Shown piece after piece: positions 29,401-38,270 of a stretch of 64,000 nt of DNA. Under the pieces are notes generated by a model. That model ran no database searches. It saw nothing but the letters and a program-made list of their open reading frames with translations, and was not told the DNA's origin. This DNA comes from Microscillaceae bacterium (GTDB taxonomy: Bacteria > Bacteroidota > Bacteroidia > Cytophagales > Microscillaceae). The first letter of the stretch is position 1; each line of letters begins with the position of its first letter. The stretch is taken from contig DMXI01000174.1 in NCBI GenBank assembly GCA_003483885.1, forward strand, positions 1 to 64,000, given 5' to 3'. A program made the position numbers and the translations under genes.

Positions 29401-32400
29401 GGGAATGATCCATCTCCTTACAATGTCTGTACTGGAGAACAAGTTACTTATAGTTGCGACATTGTAGGAGCCAATAACTACCGATGGATCGTCAACAACG
29501 GCACGATTACTTCGGTAAACAATTCCGCCAATAGTCGCCAAGTGACCATAGTATGGGGAGTGGCAGGCGCCGCCGCAAATCTAGCCGTAGAGGTTACCAA
29601 CGGAACCAACAACTGTCAAAATATATCTGCCACGCAAAACGTGACTATTAATCCCTTGCCTAACTTCACTTTTGCCCAGGCACCCAATGTACGGGCTTGT
29701 GTATCAGCCATTAACCAAACCTATAGCATCAATGGCAGAACCAATGGTAGCACCCTACTATGGGCTATCGTACCTGCCGCAGCAGGAACAATCATAGGCC
29801 CCAATAATGGTAATCAAGTAACCATCAATTGGGGAAACACCTCTGGGCAATCCTACAAAATAGTAGTCACCGAAACTACTCCGATAGTGAATAACAATGG
29901 AGGATGTTCGGTAACAAAAGAACTTCCGGTAATATTGGATCCACTTCCCAATATTTCTTTTGCAGGATTTAATAATAATGATAATTTTTGCCCAGGTGCC
30001 ATGATTAATTTGTCACCAAGTGTAGAGGGTATCCCATTACCTCAAAATCAGTTGGTAGTTGGCAACAATAACAACGAGGGATATTATATCGTCACTAATC
30101 CTGATGGTTCACAGAGAAACCTTGCGTCAAATACTTTGAATAATCTGTTACAGGGTCGCTATAGTGTAAGCTTCACTTACCAAAACAACAATGGTTGTAG
30201 AAGTACTACTCCCATCAGGAATTTTAATGTAGTTGCCCCTCCTGTTGTCAGAATACAAAGCAATACCAGCCCCATTGCTAACAACAATACTGGTAGCTCC
30301 TGTGCCAATGCCACGCATACTTATACCATCAATGGGGTCATTAATCCTACCAGTACTTATGAATGGGCAGTAACTGGTGGAGTAAAAACCAGTGAAACGA
30401 TTGATAACAACAATGTATCAGTTACCGTGACTTGGGGCACTCAAGGACTTGGAACACTTAGATTGAGAGAAACCAATAATACAGGATGTACAGGAGAAGT
30501 TACTGCTAATATTACCATTACCGCCCTACCTACGCCTACTTTTGCCAACTTGGTGACCAACGCCTGTGTAAATGCTATCAATCAAGTATACACACTCAAT
30601 AGTGTTACAGATGATCACCTACTGCGATGGGTGGTAGATGGCGGAACTATTCAAGGTGGAAGCAATGTAAACGGTAAAAGTGAAATTACTGGTAACGGAG
30701 CAAATCTGGAAAGCATTACCATAAATTGGGGAAATGGTGCTCAGGGAACAATTACTGTCACTGAAACTGATAACCGAGGCTGTATTGGTTCACGCTCCGA
30801 AAACATTACCTTAACTCCGCTGCCCAATGTTACATTTACGGGGTTGGTAAACGCTTATTGCGAAAGTGATGGTGCCATTACCTTATCTCCCACCGTAGAA
30901 GGTGCGCTTCCTCCTAACCCCGCCAATGGTAAATTCATTATTCGGGATGCTTCTAATACCAATATCATACTAGACCTTGGTGCCAATATCAATACTTTTA
31001 CTCCTGCCCAGGTGGTAGCTACCGCAGGAACTGGCGATTACACATTAGTATATCAATATACCAACAATTTGAATTGCTTCAATGAATCATCGCCGGTAAA
31101 CTTCAAGATCACACCAGCTCCTAAGAATGTGAGGGTGAACATTGCTCGTCGTTTTGATAGTCGTGCGTTGGTATTTAACGCTCAGGCTGACAATTCAAAC
31201 CAAAATTGGAAATGGAATTGGACGTTGGCAGGCATTAGCCAAACCACCCAAAGTGGACAGTTGAACCTCAATAGTCGCCCACCACAAAATGTTACTTATA
31301 CCTTAGAGGTGGAAAATGATACTGGATGTAAAACCAGCTTATCAAAGGCTTTTAATATAGAATTTAGCTTTCAAGGGCAATGTCAAGGGGCGCCTACCCA
31401 ATTTACAGATAAGACTAACTTGGGAATTAATGTCATTGGAGGGTGGTCTTGGAACTTTGGTGATGGCCATACTTCTACCGCCCAAAACCCCATGCATACC
31501 TACACCAATCCTGGTAGTTACCTTGTAACGCTCACCGTCACCGAAGGAGTGGCGAGTTATTCATTGACCAAACGCATCGATATCTTCCCTGTAATCACGG
31601 TTACCCCTACATTGGTGTATAATGAAAGTTTTGCAAATGGTGCTGGAGGGTGGATTAGCCACGGAACCGTGGATTCTGCGGGTGTAGCACTGGATCGCTC
31701 CAGTTGGCAACTAAAAACGCCCAATGGTTTTGGTAACATTCCTGGCGATAGAGGAAACTCCTGGGTAACTGACAATACGGGAAGTTCGGTGGCTAATGCT
31801 GATGCCAAATACAATCCAAACGAACAATCTTATGTAGAAAGCCCCTGCTTTGATATTACCACAATGCAACGCCCTATGCTGGCATTTAACTATTTCTCAG
31901 ATACCGATCGAGGTTCAGATGGGGTTGTATTGTTATATACCATCGATGATGGAGCCACTTGGTGGAGAATCGGTGCTCAAAATCAAGGACTGGAATGGTA
32001 CAATTTCTTGCCTATTTTAGGAAAGCCCGGCGATCGCTTTACGACTGCCAATACCGATAATCAAGGTTGGTCAGGAAATGCCCAAACCAACGCTACGGTG
32101 AAGACTTGGAAAACTGCCCGTTTTGGCTTGGATGCCGTGCTAAATCGAATGAAAGCTGCGAACATTACTCAAAAAATTGTGCGATTTAGAGTAGCCTTTG
32201 GTAGCAACACTGACAACTCTCCCAATGTAAAGTTTGATGGTTTTGCCTTTGACGATTTCCAGATCAATGAGCGGAATCGTGTGGTATTGACTGAGTTCTT
32301 TACCAACCAGTCAGCTGATCCTAATGGGGCCAATGACTTGGTTTCTCACAACTTTTCTGCTGCCAAAGCCGAAGCCATTAACATTCATTACCATACCGAT

Positions 32401-33258
32401 TTTCCTGGAATAGACGAAATCAATAAAACCAGTGAAAAAGATGTTAGTGGTCGTTCTTTCCACTATGGTATCCGAGCAGTGCCCCGTATTGTAGTAGACG
32501 GCATCACCCGTGATACAATGCCAAATTTAACGGACAATAACAATTGGGCAGAAACGACCTTTTCTACCCGTACGCTAATCAATGCCCCATTTATGATAAA
32601 CATTACCAACTCCACCGCTAATGGGGGAACTTTGACAGTAAATGCTACAGTAAATGCCATTGGAGCCATCAATAATCAAACAGTGATGCACGTAGTAGTG
32701 ATAGATTCTACGGTCAATTTAGGAGGTGTTACTTATTACAATGCGGTGCGCAAAATGCTACCCGATGCGGCGGGTACTTTCCGTGGACAACCGTGGGCAA
32801 TAGGCGATAATCAGGCCCTTAATTTTACCTGGAATTATGGTGCACTAGGGCTTGATCCATCCAGGTTTAGAGTAGTGGTGTTTGTTGCTGACTATAGCTC
32901 CAATGTCATATACCAAGCCGCAGTAAGTAATATACAGATTGCTCGAACTATAGGAAACAACGGAGGCAATGGCTTTGGGCAGGTAACGAGTATTACCGAG
33001 GACCTCAAAGGCAACAACGTGAAGGTATTTCCTAACCCTGGCCACGATCATTTGAATGTTGGCTTACAAAACAATGGGCTTTCAGCGAAGGCCAGGTGGG
33101 AGATTGTTTCTATCAGTGGGCAATTAATGAAACAAGGCGTATGGCACCAAGGCTATAAGCAAATTCGCTTGAACATTGCTGATTTGGCCGAAGGGGTTTA
33201 CCTCATCAAAGTATATAATGAGCATACTACTTTTTTGCGACGATTTACCAAGCAATAA
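26488..33258 (+). CDS. Giant secreted Ig/PKD-repeat protein with Omp28-like domain, T9SS-sorted
   Basis: 2256 residues. The signal peptide is preceded by a long positive N-region (core VLILLQLQVAFAQ, about 37-51), so translation may really start at the internal Met20. The protein is very Asn/Thr-rich. After an N-terminal Ig-like domain (about 55-195) come many 80-100-residue Ig/PKD-like modules (about 370-1620), several with the phrase PGA-x-x-Y-x-W. A clear PKD domain follows (about 1630-1700, WSWNFGDGHTSTAQNPMHTY). Next are a MAM/jelly-roll-like domain (about 1705-1925, ESFANGAGGW) and a thioredoxin-fold Omp28-like domain (about 1930-2165) without a CxxC pair. The T9SS type A tail (about 2178-2256, KVFPNPG) closes it. 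It is probably a surface adhesin or structural protein and appears to be transcribed alone. Confidence 0.82.
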   Translation: MTHKKNKICLFGRNTGIPPMATKPQKSPKWWFHMFHILVLILLQLQVAFAQPPTAVTSVEIRDRNGYHTYGVLSNTPITDVPLNSLRFIINFDRATDPATGDNFDTGSDADALVNIIEVGGPNTDLLSVAQTSILTASEAGNEQSFRINVVFTQDLKPNTEYTFRINAEGARRKGGNTADDDVVQSEFTFRTTQALVVTPGASSSTICNGEMATLTPIFISETSQYGFIRNVPNNQYIDIVSSDNTFSFDNNNVNKSVTATFLGPTTNTNEPRVISVDANTNRIRITYTTEDATNIISTLRISGVRVTYTGNAATASTNLQLATANNRHHRFNGLTGIALATVNGGTQDVSLNFPNNSVITGPNRLCLNPTPSTGTYSVNTVPGADAYYWTVDEGYYNVDVTPASVTRLANNTFRSTTTQISITPQPTPPNNNYPAIVIRAGNNCRRGTNTLNASITVGNLNDNNLDGADFPNLSVTFCNGEGFQRITRPAVPGATQYQWTIPTNIFTNATNTIITPNNFVELSPNAVGNGVIRVRAFNSCNQGVERDLNVTVTNTRTDNTLNTAFPNNNVAYCVSDGVQRITANPVPGATQYEWVFPNNFTGATSPVLTANNFLDLNPAQAGNNLQVNVQARNGCRRGTQATLNVTINNPTVPTFNMTTPGNFNPASHATNNTALDIANNAGNQTITENGAGNAVFSGPGVAIDNNNYIFYPNLVTLNTPLKIDYTYTENGCSTNGSFYIRVTNASAIITGLNNKYCNNNPVQRFNVKRQIVSFPIAEADVILFKVGAGNVLTQIPRGANTGFNRDNANDTPTDYSFTINPSQLEPSLNLDSVKYRTRVTINVGGSPIAIDQDFDIFPAPNPGISVANNNSSFSVCGSSSHLYRVTTPSVGSTYQWQILSADGVFARTNNQTTTGETVTINWNAFTNQDPTQTKAVTLRITETNANACIRSFDQVITVFPQPPVPTFQVVGNDPSPYNVCTGEQVTYSCDIVGANNYRWIVNNGTITSVNNSANSRQVTIVWGVAGAAANLAVEVTNGTNNCQNISATQNVTINPLPNFTFAQAPNVRACVSAINQTYSINGRTNGSTLLWAIVPAAAGTIIGPNNGNQVTINWGNTSGQSYKIVVTETTPIVNNNGGCSVTKELPVILDPLPNISFAGFNNNDNFCPGAMINLSPSVEGIPLPQNQLVVGNNNNEGYYIVTNPDGSQRNLASNTLNNLLQGRYSVSFTYQNNNGCRSTTPIRNFNVVAPPVVRIQSNTSPIANNNTGSSCANATHTYTINGVINPTSTYEWAVTGGVKTSETIDNNNVSVTVTWGTQGLGTLRLRETNNTGCTGEVTANITITALPTPTFANLVTNACVNAINQVYTLNSVTDDHLLRWVVDGGTIQGGSNVNGKSEITGNGANLESITINWGNGAQGTITVTETDNRGCIGSRSENITLTPLPNVTFTGLVNAYCESDGAITLSPTVEGALPPNPANGKFIIRDASNTNIILDLGANINTFTPAQVVATAGTGDYTLVYQYTNNLNCFNESSPVNFKITPAPKNVRVNIARRFDSRALVFNAQADNSNQNWKWNWTLAGISQTTQSGQLNLNSRPPQNVTYTLEVENDTGCKTSLSKAFNIEFSFQGQCQGAPTQFTDKTNLGINVIGGWSWNFGDGHTSTAQNPMHTYTNPGSYLVTLTVTEGVASYSLTKRIDIFPVITVTPTLVYNESFANGAGGWISHGTVDSAGVALDRSSWQLKTPNGFGNIPGDRGNSWVTDNTGSSVANADAKYNPNEQSYVESPCFDITTMQRPMLAFNYFSDTDRGSDGVVLLYTIDDGATWWRIGAQNQGLEWYNFLPILGKPGDRFTTANTDNQGWSGNAQTNATVKTWKTARFGLDAVLNRMKAANITQKIVRFRVAFGSNTDNSPNVKFDGFAFDDFQINERNRVVLTEFFTNQSADPNGANDLVSHNFSAAKAEAINIHYHTDFPGIDEINKTSEKDVSGRSFHYGIRAVPRIVVDGITRDTMPNLTDNNNWAETTFSTRTLINAPFMINITNSTANGGTLTVNATVNAIGAINNQTVMHVVVIDSTVNLGGVTYYNAVRKMLPDAAGTFRGQPWAIGDNQALNFTWNYGALGLDPSRFRVVVFVADYSSNVIYQAAVSNIQIARTIGNNGGNGFGQVTSITEDLKGNNVKVFPNPGHDHLNVGLQNNGLSAKARWEIVSISGQLMKQGVWHQGYKQIRLNIADLAEGVYLIKVYNEHTTFLRRFTKQ

Positions 33259-33292
33259 AGTGTATGTACCTGAAAACCAAGGTATAAAAAAG

Positions 33293-33319
33293 CCCCTGCA
33301 CCTAGCCTATGTGCAGGGG
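33293..33319. terminator. Strong terminator hairpin
   Basis: Perfect 9-bp GC-rich stem (33293-33301 with 33311-33319) with an A-run on its left. The T-run is thus on the minus strand, but the hairpin lies 34 nt after the giant gene's stop and most likely ends it. Confidence 0.75.
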
Positions 33320-33591
33320 TAAAGCTTTGGCAGGATTCAAACTAAAATCATAAACACCTGTCTATCAACATTTAATTTTTAACAAATAGGCAATTGGTAA
33401 CCTATTTGGTAACTTATCCTGCAAAGGCTTTTCTAATAACTATTTTTCTCTATTTTTAACACTTTTCAAAATAAAGTCACATATAAGCAATCTTTTTGTA
33501 CACTCCAAAAATCCTTTTTTGCTACATTCGTAAACAATGATAAGTTAGCTTACCAAAAGCTATAAACATTTCACTATTCATTCAATTTTTT
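33320..33591. other. AT-rich leader region of the methyltransferase
   Basis: No coding region seen. Sequence becomes AT-rich here. No confident promoter assigned. Confidence 0.4.
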
Positions 33592-35124
33592 ATGAACGAA
33601 GCACAAGAACCAATCAATGGTCAAGATCAAACTCCTCCAACCTCGCAGACTAATCAAGAACTCCGCTCCCGCATCATTGGATTAGAAATGATTCGCTGGA
33701 AAGAGATGGAGTTTATCCAAAGTGACAGTTTCAAAACTTCCACCGACGAACAATACCAAAAGGTAGCCTCTTCACTTGTGAGCAATCAGTTCGTAGCTCC
33801 ATTTTATGCGTGGCGAGATGAAAATAAACAACTTTGGTGTGTTGATGGCAAAAGGCGTGATACAGTACTCAGGCAAATAGATGCTGAAGGTGGGGCAAGG
33901 ATCAAAGATCCGGATTCTGGCCAAGAGGAGTTCTGTGCCATCACTATTCCTGAAGAACTCCCGGCGCTCTTGATCGATGCCGAATCTAAGGAAGCCGCAG
34001 CCAAACTCGTATTATTATTTTCATCTACGTATGGCGAAGTAAGCCAGGAAGGACTGGCCGAATTCATTAAGCAGTACGACCTCAATTTTCCTTCTTTGAA
34101 ATTTGAGATCAACTTGCCTGAGTTCTCTATCCCTCGCTTTGAGCAAAAATTTGACATGTTTGGTCTTGATAGCAACGGAAGGCAGGAACCTTACCCCGAA
34201 GAAACAGAAGAGGAGACAACTAATGGGGAAGCAGAAGAGACCATTGTTGTGCAGCCTGATGATTTTTTTGAAATTAATGACCGTCACCGTATCTATTGTG
34301 GTAATAGCCTTGAAGAGGAAGGCTACAAGCGGCTATTTGAAGACCAAGATGGTACTCTGGCCCGCATATGCCTCAGTGATCCACCGTACAATGTGAAGTA
34401 CAGCGATATTGGAGGCTTAGGAAAATTACAGCATACTGACTTCGCCATGGCCTCGGGCGAAATGAGTGATGAGGAGTTTGTGGAGTTTCTCTCCACTTAT
34501 ATGAAACTTCAAAGAAAGTACTCAGTGGATGGGAGCATTCATGGCCATTTCATCGACTTTCGACATGTATGGCATATGTGCGAAGCGGGCAAGACCGCTT
34601 ATGGTACCGTTATGCCCAAGCAACTCCCGGTCTGGCATAAAAGCAATCCGGGCATGGGCAGTTTCTATCGGGCGCAGCATGAGTTTTGCGTGATGTACAA
34701 ATCGGGAGAGGCCAAGCATGTTTCCCACCTGGAACTCACCGAGCGCATTAGAACTAACATCTGGGAGTACCCATCTGCCAATGACTTTGCGAGTGAGGAC
34801 CGAAAGGAAAACGGTGGGATTCAACTACTTGAGGATCACCCTACTCCAAAGCCAGTGAGAATGCTTGCTGATGCGATCCTGGACCTCACCAACGAAGGGG
34901 AAATTGTCCTGGATAGTTTTTTGGGTTCAGGTAGTACCATCGTGGCCGCAGACCGGGTTGGCAGAAGAGGTTTTGGCATTGAGCTAGAACCCAAATACGT
35001 ACAACGCGCGATCCGAAAATTCATTCGCTATGTTTGTAATCAAAACAAACCTTTTGAAATTAAGTGCAACGGAAAGGTAATGAATGAGGACGATCTTGCC
35101 CCTTTTATGCCCATTACCGATTAG
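33592..35124 (+). CDS. Orphan DNA methyltransferase (beta class) with ParB-like N-domain
   Basis: 510 residues. Residues about 25-190 are a ParB/Srx-like domain (VDGKRRDTVLRQI), a fusion typical of phage- and plasmid-borne DNA methylases. A Glu-rich linker (about 200-225) joins it to the N4-cytosine/N6-adenine methyltransferase domain. There motif IV DPPYN (263-267) precedes motif I DSFLGSGST (441-449), the order of the beta class; HPTPKPV precedes motif I and RRGFGIELEPKYV follows it. DPPY favours adenine-N6 modification. No restriction gene is adjacent, so it is an orphan regulatory or mobile-element methylase. The surrounding repeats and composition shift suggest acquisition. Recognition sequence unknown. 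Confidence 0.88.
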   Translation: MNEAQEPINGQDQTPPTSQTNQELRSRIIGLEMIRWKEMEFIQSDSFKTSTDEQYQKVASSLVSNQFVAPFYAWRDENKQLWCVDGKRRDTVLRQIDAEGGARIKDPDSGQEEFCAITIPEELPALLIDAESKEAAAKLVLLFSSTYGEVSQEGLAEFIKQYDLNFPSLKFEINLPEFSIPRFEQKFDMFGLDSNGRQEPYPEETEEETTNGEAEETIVVQPDDFFEINDRHRIYCGNSLEEEGYKRLFEDQDGTLARICLSDPPYNVKYSDIGGLGKLQHTDFAMASGEMSDEEFVEFLSTYMKLQRKYSVDGSIHGHFIDFRHVWHMCEAGKTAYGTVMPKQLPVWHKSNPGMGSFYRAQHEFCVMYKSGEAKHVSHLELTERIRTNIWEYPSANDFASEDRKENGGIQLLEDHPTPKPVRMLADAILDLTNEGEIVLDSFLGSGSTIVAADRVGRRGFGIELEPKYVQRAIRKFIRYVCNQNKPFEIKCNGKVMNEDDLAPFMPITD

Positions 35125-35126
35125 AC

Positions 35127-35138
35127 ACAAATGAGACA
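35127..35138 (+). repeat. 12-bp direct repeat, copy 1
   Basis: ACAAATGAGACA, repeated exactly at 35373-35384. It immediately follows the methyltransferase stop. Could be a remnant of an insertion boundary or a small regulatory repeat. Confidence 0.35.
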
Positions 35139-35190
35139 TTGTATCCTCAGGTTTGAGCCAGAAAAACAGCCTTTTTGGGCATAATATTTC

Positions 35191-35230
35191 TACCCACTAT
35201 TTCAAAAAAACATTCTGAAATTAGTGGGTA
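35191..35230. terminator. Hairpin downstream of the methyltransferase
   Basis: Arms 35191-35204 and 35216-35230 pair over 14 bp with a single bulge around an 11-nt A-rich loop. It lies 66 nt past the stop codon. Confidence 0.55.
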
Positions 35231-35372
35231 TTGCTACTGTCGAGCTTTAAACTTCCATTCTGAATAATTTCACCTACCTAATGTCTCTCTAAAACGTGAT
35301 TTTTAGTCTCGGAGGCAAGTCGCCACTTCTTACAAAAGCCAAATAATATTTCAAAGTAAGGAGTGAAATGAA

Positions 35373-35384
35373 ACAAATGAGACA
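35373..35384 (+). repeat. 12-bp direct repeat, copy 2
   Basis: Exact copy of 35127-35138, 246 nt downstream, same orientation. Confidence 0.35.
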
Positions 35385-35819
35385 CTCCCATGCACGTGCG
35401 CATACGAGGCGGAATACGTTATGAGTAAAAAAGAGCCAAGGAACATATTATTCCCAAAAAAAGTGAAGTTTTAATAAAGAATGGGGTTATAGCATTGAAG
35501 AACAGCAAGTCCATTTTGGTGTGTACAATCTTCAAATCGGATATTGATAGATTATATACTTTTTTATATCTTAAAATTTACCTTACCGTTAAACTAAAAT
35601 AATTATTTATATAAGTATTCAAAAAGTCTAAATACATTCTTTTTCTGGGTTCGTTGAGTTAAAGATATATAATTAGAAATAAATCACAACAAAACACCTG
35701 TATTGTCAATTAAAATATCGTATACAATCATAAAACATATAAATTCTTATTTTAGCGATTGATATAAGAATTTATTAACTTATTTAAAGTTTTCTTCTTC
35801 TTAGAGCTAATCATTTCCA

Positions 35820-37925
35820 ATGTTGAGAGTTATAGTATTAATTTTTCTATTATTATTTACTTATACTACTCCATATACTCAAAATCAATCTTTCATTGAT
35901 TCTCTTTCAAAAATCTTAACATCAGATGCGTTCAATCAAAAAAAGGCAGATGCTTGTTTGAAAATTGCTCGAGAGTACGTGTTTTCAGATTCTTTGAATA
36001 CAATCAAGTATACTAACCAAGCTATTCAATTAGCTAAAGAAATCAATTATTGGGAAGGAGTGATTGATGCACAATATATGGTTGGTGTTTTGAACTCAAT
36101 AAGGGGAAATTATATAATATCAGAAAATATTTTCAAATATATCATCAAAAAAGCTTCATCTATTCATTATCTAGCAGGTAAAGCGCGAGGGCTTAACGGA
36201 TTAGGGATCATTGCTGACTACCAAGGAAACTATGTAAAAGCCTTAGATTGTCATTTTCAATCATTAAAAATTAAACAAGCCTTAGGTGATATAAAAGGCA
36301 TGGCTAAGAGCTATAACAATATAGCAAATATTTATAATACACAGGGTGATTATACAAAATCCTTAAACTATCATTTTAAATCTCTTGAGAAAGAAAAGAA
36401 ACTTGGAAATAAAAAAGGTATCTCAGAAAGTTTTGATAATATCGGTAAAGTTTACCAGGGGCTAGGTGATTTTACAAAGGCGTTAGACTATCATTTTAAG
36501 GCATTAGATATTAATGAAAAACTAAAGTACAAAAAAGGAATTATTAGTAATTACAAAAACATAGGGACTACTTATTATAAATTAGTAAATCTCGAAAAGG
36601 CATTGAATTACTCTATTAAGAGTTTGAAACTTAGTCAAAGTACTTTTAATCAAGGTGAAATAGCAGCATCTTTGTATCTAATTGGCCTTGTATATCAGAA
36701 ACAAGCAAGGGCTGTTCTTGCTAAAAAGTATTTGAGTAAAGCTCTTTCTTTATCGCAAACAATAGGTATATCTGAACAAATTAGAGATATAGCACAGGCT
36801 CTTAGTCTAATAGAAAAAACGCTTGGAGATTACCAAGCTGCCTATGAAGCTCAAGTACTTTTCAAGCAAATGGCTGACAGTTTACAGAATGAAAACCAGA
36901 TTAAAAAAATCACTCGATTGGAGGCAACGTATGAATTCCAGCAAGAAAAAGATTCTGTTTATTTTTCAACAAAAACTCAACAAATAGCTCTTAAAAAAGA
37001 CATCGAAAATAGAAAAATTACTCAGGTTAGTACTTTTATTGGCCTGGGCTTATTGACAGTTTTGCTTTTAATTTCATTTTTATTTCTACAATCAAAACGG
37101 AAGTCTAATGAGTTATTAATTCAAAAGTCAAAGCAACTAGAAATCTTTAATAAGCAATTGAATATTCAAAATAGGAGAATAAATGCTAGTCTGAAAGCCG
37201 CCCAATCTATTCAACAAGCGTTTTTTACTTACGAAACAAAATTGGCTGATTTATTTGAAGATTATTTCCTGATAAATTTACCCAAAGATGTTGTTTCAGG
37301 TGATTTTTATTGGATAGAACAGATAAACGATCAAACAATAATAGTAGCGGCCGATTGTACTGGCCACGGAGTACCAGGAGCGTTTATGACTTTAATTGGG
37401 GATAACTTATTAGATAAAATCATCAAGGTGGGCAAAGAAACTGATCCAGCAAAAATACTTGAAAAACTTCACCTAGAGGTTCAGTCTTCTCTCCAACAAA
37501 GAATCACTGGTAATAACAAGGGCATGGATGCGGTAGTAGTTACAATAGAAAGAGATTACACCAACGCTTCTCTCACTTTTGCAGGAGCCAAAAATGGCCT
37601 ACTAGTTTGGTCCAATCAGCAACTCAATGAGCTTAAAGGGTCACGTAAGGCTATTGGTGGAATTCAAGATGTAAAAACGCGCTTTGTAAATCATTCTAAA
37701 ATTTTAAGAAAGGGCGATATATTGTATTTAGGTTCCGATGGATTACGTGACCAGAATAACAAGGCTAGAAAATCAATAGGCGAAGAAAAGTTAAAAATCC
37801 TTATTAGCAAAATTGCTACTTTACCACTAGCAACACAAAGAGCTAAAATTGAATCTATGCTATTTAATCATATGCAAGATACTGAGCAGCGAGATGATAT
37901 TTTATGGATAGGAGTAAAAATTTAA
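35820..37925 (+). CDS. TPR receptor with C-terminal SpoIIE-type phosphatase
   Basis: 701 residues. Signal peptide (about 1-21), periplasmic TPR array (about 50-350; many 40-residue units with NNIA-x-IY and A-L-x-Y-H-F-K-S/A-L), membrane helix (about 400-422, VSTFIGLGLLTVLLLISFLFL), short coiled coil, cytoplasmic SpoIIE/PP2C domain (about 460-701). Metal-site motifs are present: DVVSGDFYW (about 490), DCTGHGVPGA, GMDAVVV, SDG and the terminal EQRDDI. SpoIIE-type phosphatases dephosphorylate serine on anti-sigma-factor antagonists; here the input is likely protein or ligand binding to the periplasmic TPRs. It is convergent with the propeller-type phosphatase at 38271, with which it shares near-identical DNA blocks. 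Confidence 0.9.
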   Translation: MLRVIVLIFLLLFTYTTPYTQNQSFIDSLSKILTSDAFNQKKADACLKIAREYVFSDSLNTIKYTNQAIQLAKEINYWEGVIDAQYMVGVLNSIRGNYIISENIFKYIIKKASSIHYLAGKARGLNGLGIIADYQGNYVKALDCHFQSLKIKQALGDIKGMAKSYNNIANIYNTQGDYTKSLNYHFKSLEKEKKLGNKKGISESFDNIGKVYQGLGDFTKALDYHFKALDINEKLKYKKGIISNYKNIGTTYYKLVNLEKALNYSIKSLKLSQSTFNQGEIAASLYLIGLVYQKQARAVLAKKYLSKALSLSQTIGISEQIRDIAQALSLIEKTLGDYQAAYEAQVLFKQMADSLQNENQIKKITRLEATYEFQQEKDSVYFSTKTQQIALKKDIENRKITQVSTFIGLGLLTVLLLISFLFLQSKRKSNELLIQKSKQLEIFNKQLNIQNRRINASLKAAQSIQQAFFTYETKLADLFEDYFLINLPKDVVSGDFYWIEQINDQTIIVAADCTGHGVPGAFMTLIGDNLLDKIIKVGKETDPAKILEKLHLEVQSSLQQRITGNNKGMDAVVVTIERDYTNASLTFAGAKNGLLVWSNQQLNELKGSRKAIGGIQDVKTRFVNHSKILRKGDILYLGSDGLRDQNNKARKSIGEEKLKILISKIATLPLATQRAKIESMLFNHMQDTEQRDDILWIGVKI

Positions 37926-38270
37926 TATAAAATACTTTCAGGAATTATTGGAACAAATGTTTTACTTCATAATTCTAATATCTTGAACAAAATTCTAAGA
38001 TAGAATATCGGAATTTGATTATAGAGCTATACTCAAAGATCATACTACACTGATAAGTAGATATTTTTGAAAAACACAACTTTATTGAATATAACTCATG
38101 TTAAATGGATGATTTTCTGGATTGATCATCTAATAACCGCTTAATTTGCACTCTTTACCAGGTTATTTATTTTGCTGACTACCTTTCAGATGTCAAAGGT
38201 AACCTAATATGACACACAGATCAATAATTGAATATCGGGTTGAAAGTATACATTATCAAATATTAATAAG
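37926..38270. other. Intergenic region between convergent phosphatase genes
   Basis: 345 nt, AT-rich, no ORF. No clear terminator hairpin was found, although both genes end here. Confidence 0.5.

Larger units (their letters stand above)
35125..35819. other. Gene-free AT-rich region right of the methyltransferase
   Basis: About 700 nt with no supported ORF. It contains the paired 12-mers (35127, 35373), a long hairpin (35191-35230) and then very AT-rich sequence up to the first phosphatase gene. The visible change to AT-rich, TTA/ATA/AGA-rich coding sequence begins here. Confidence 0.55.
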
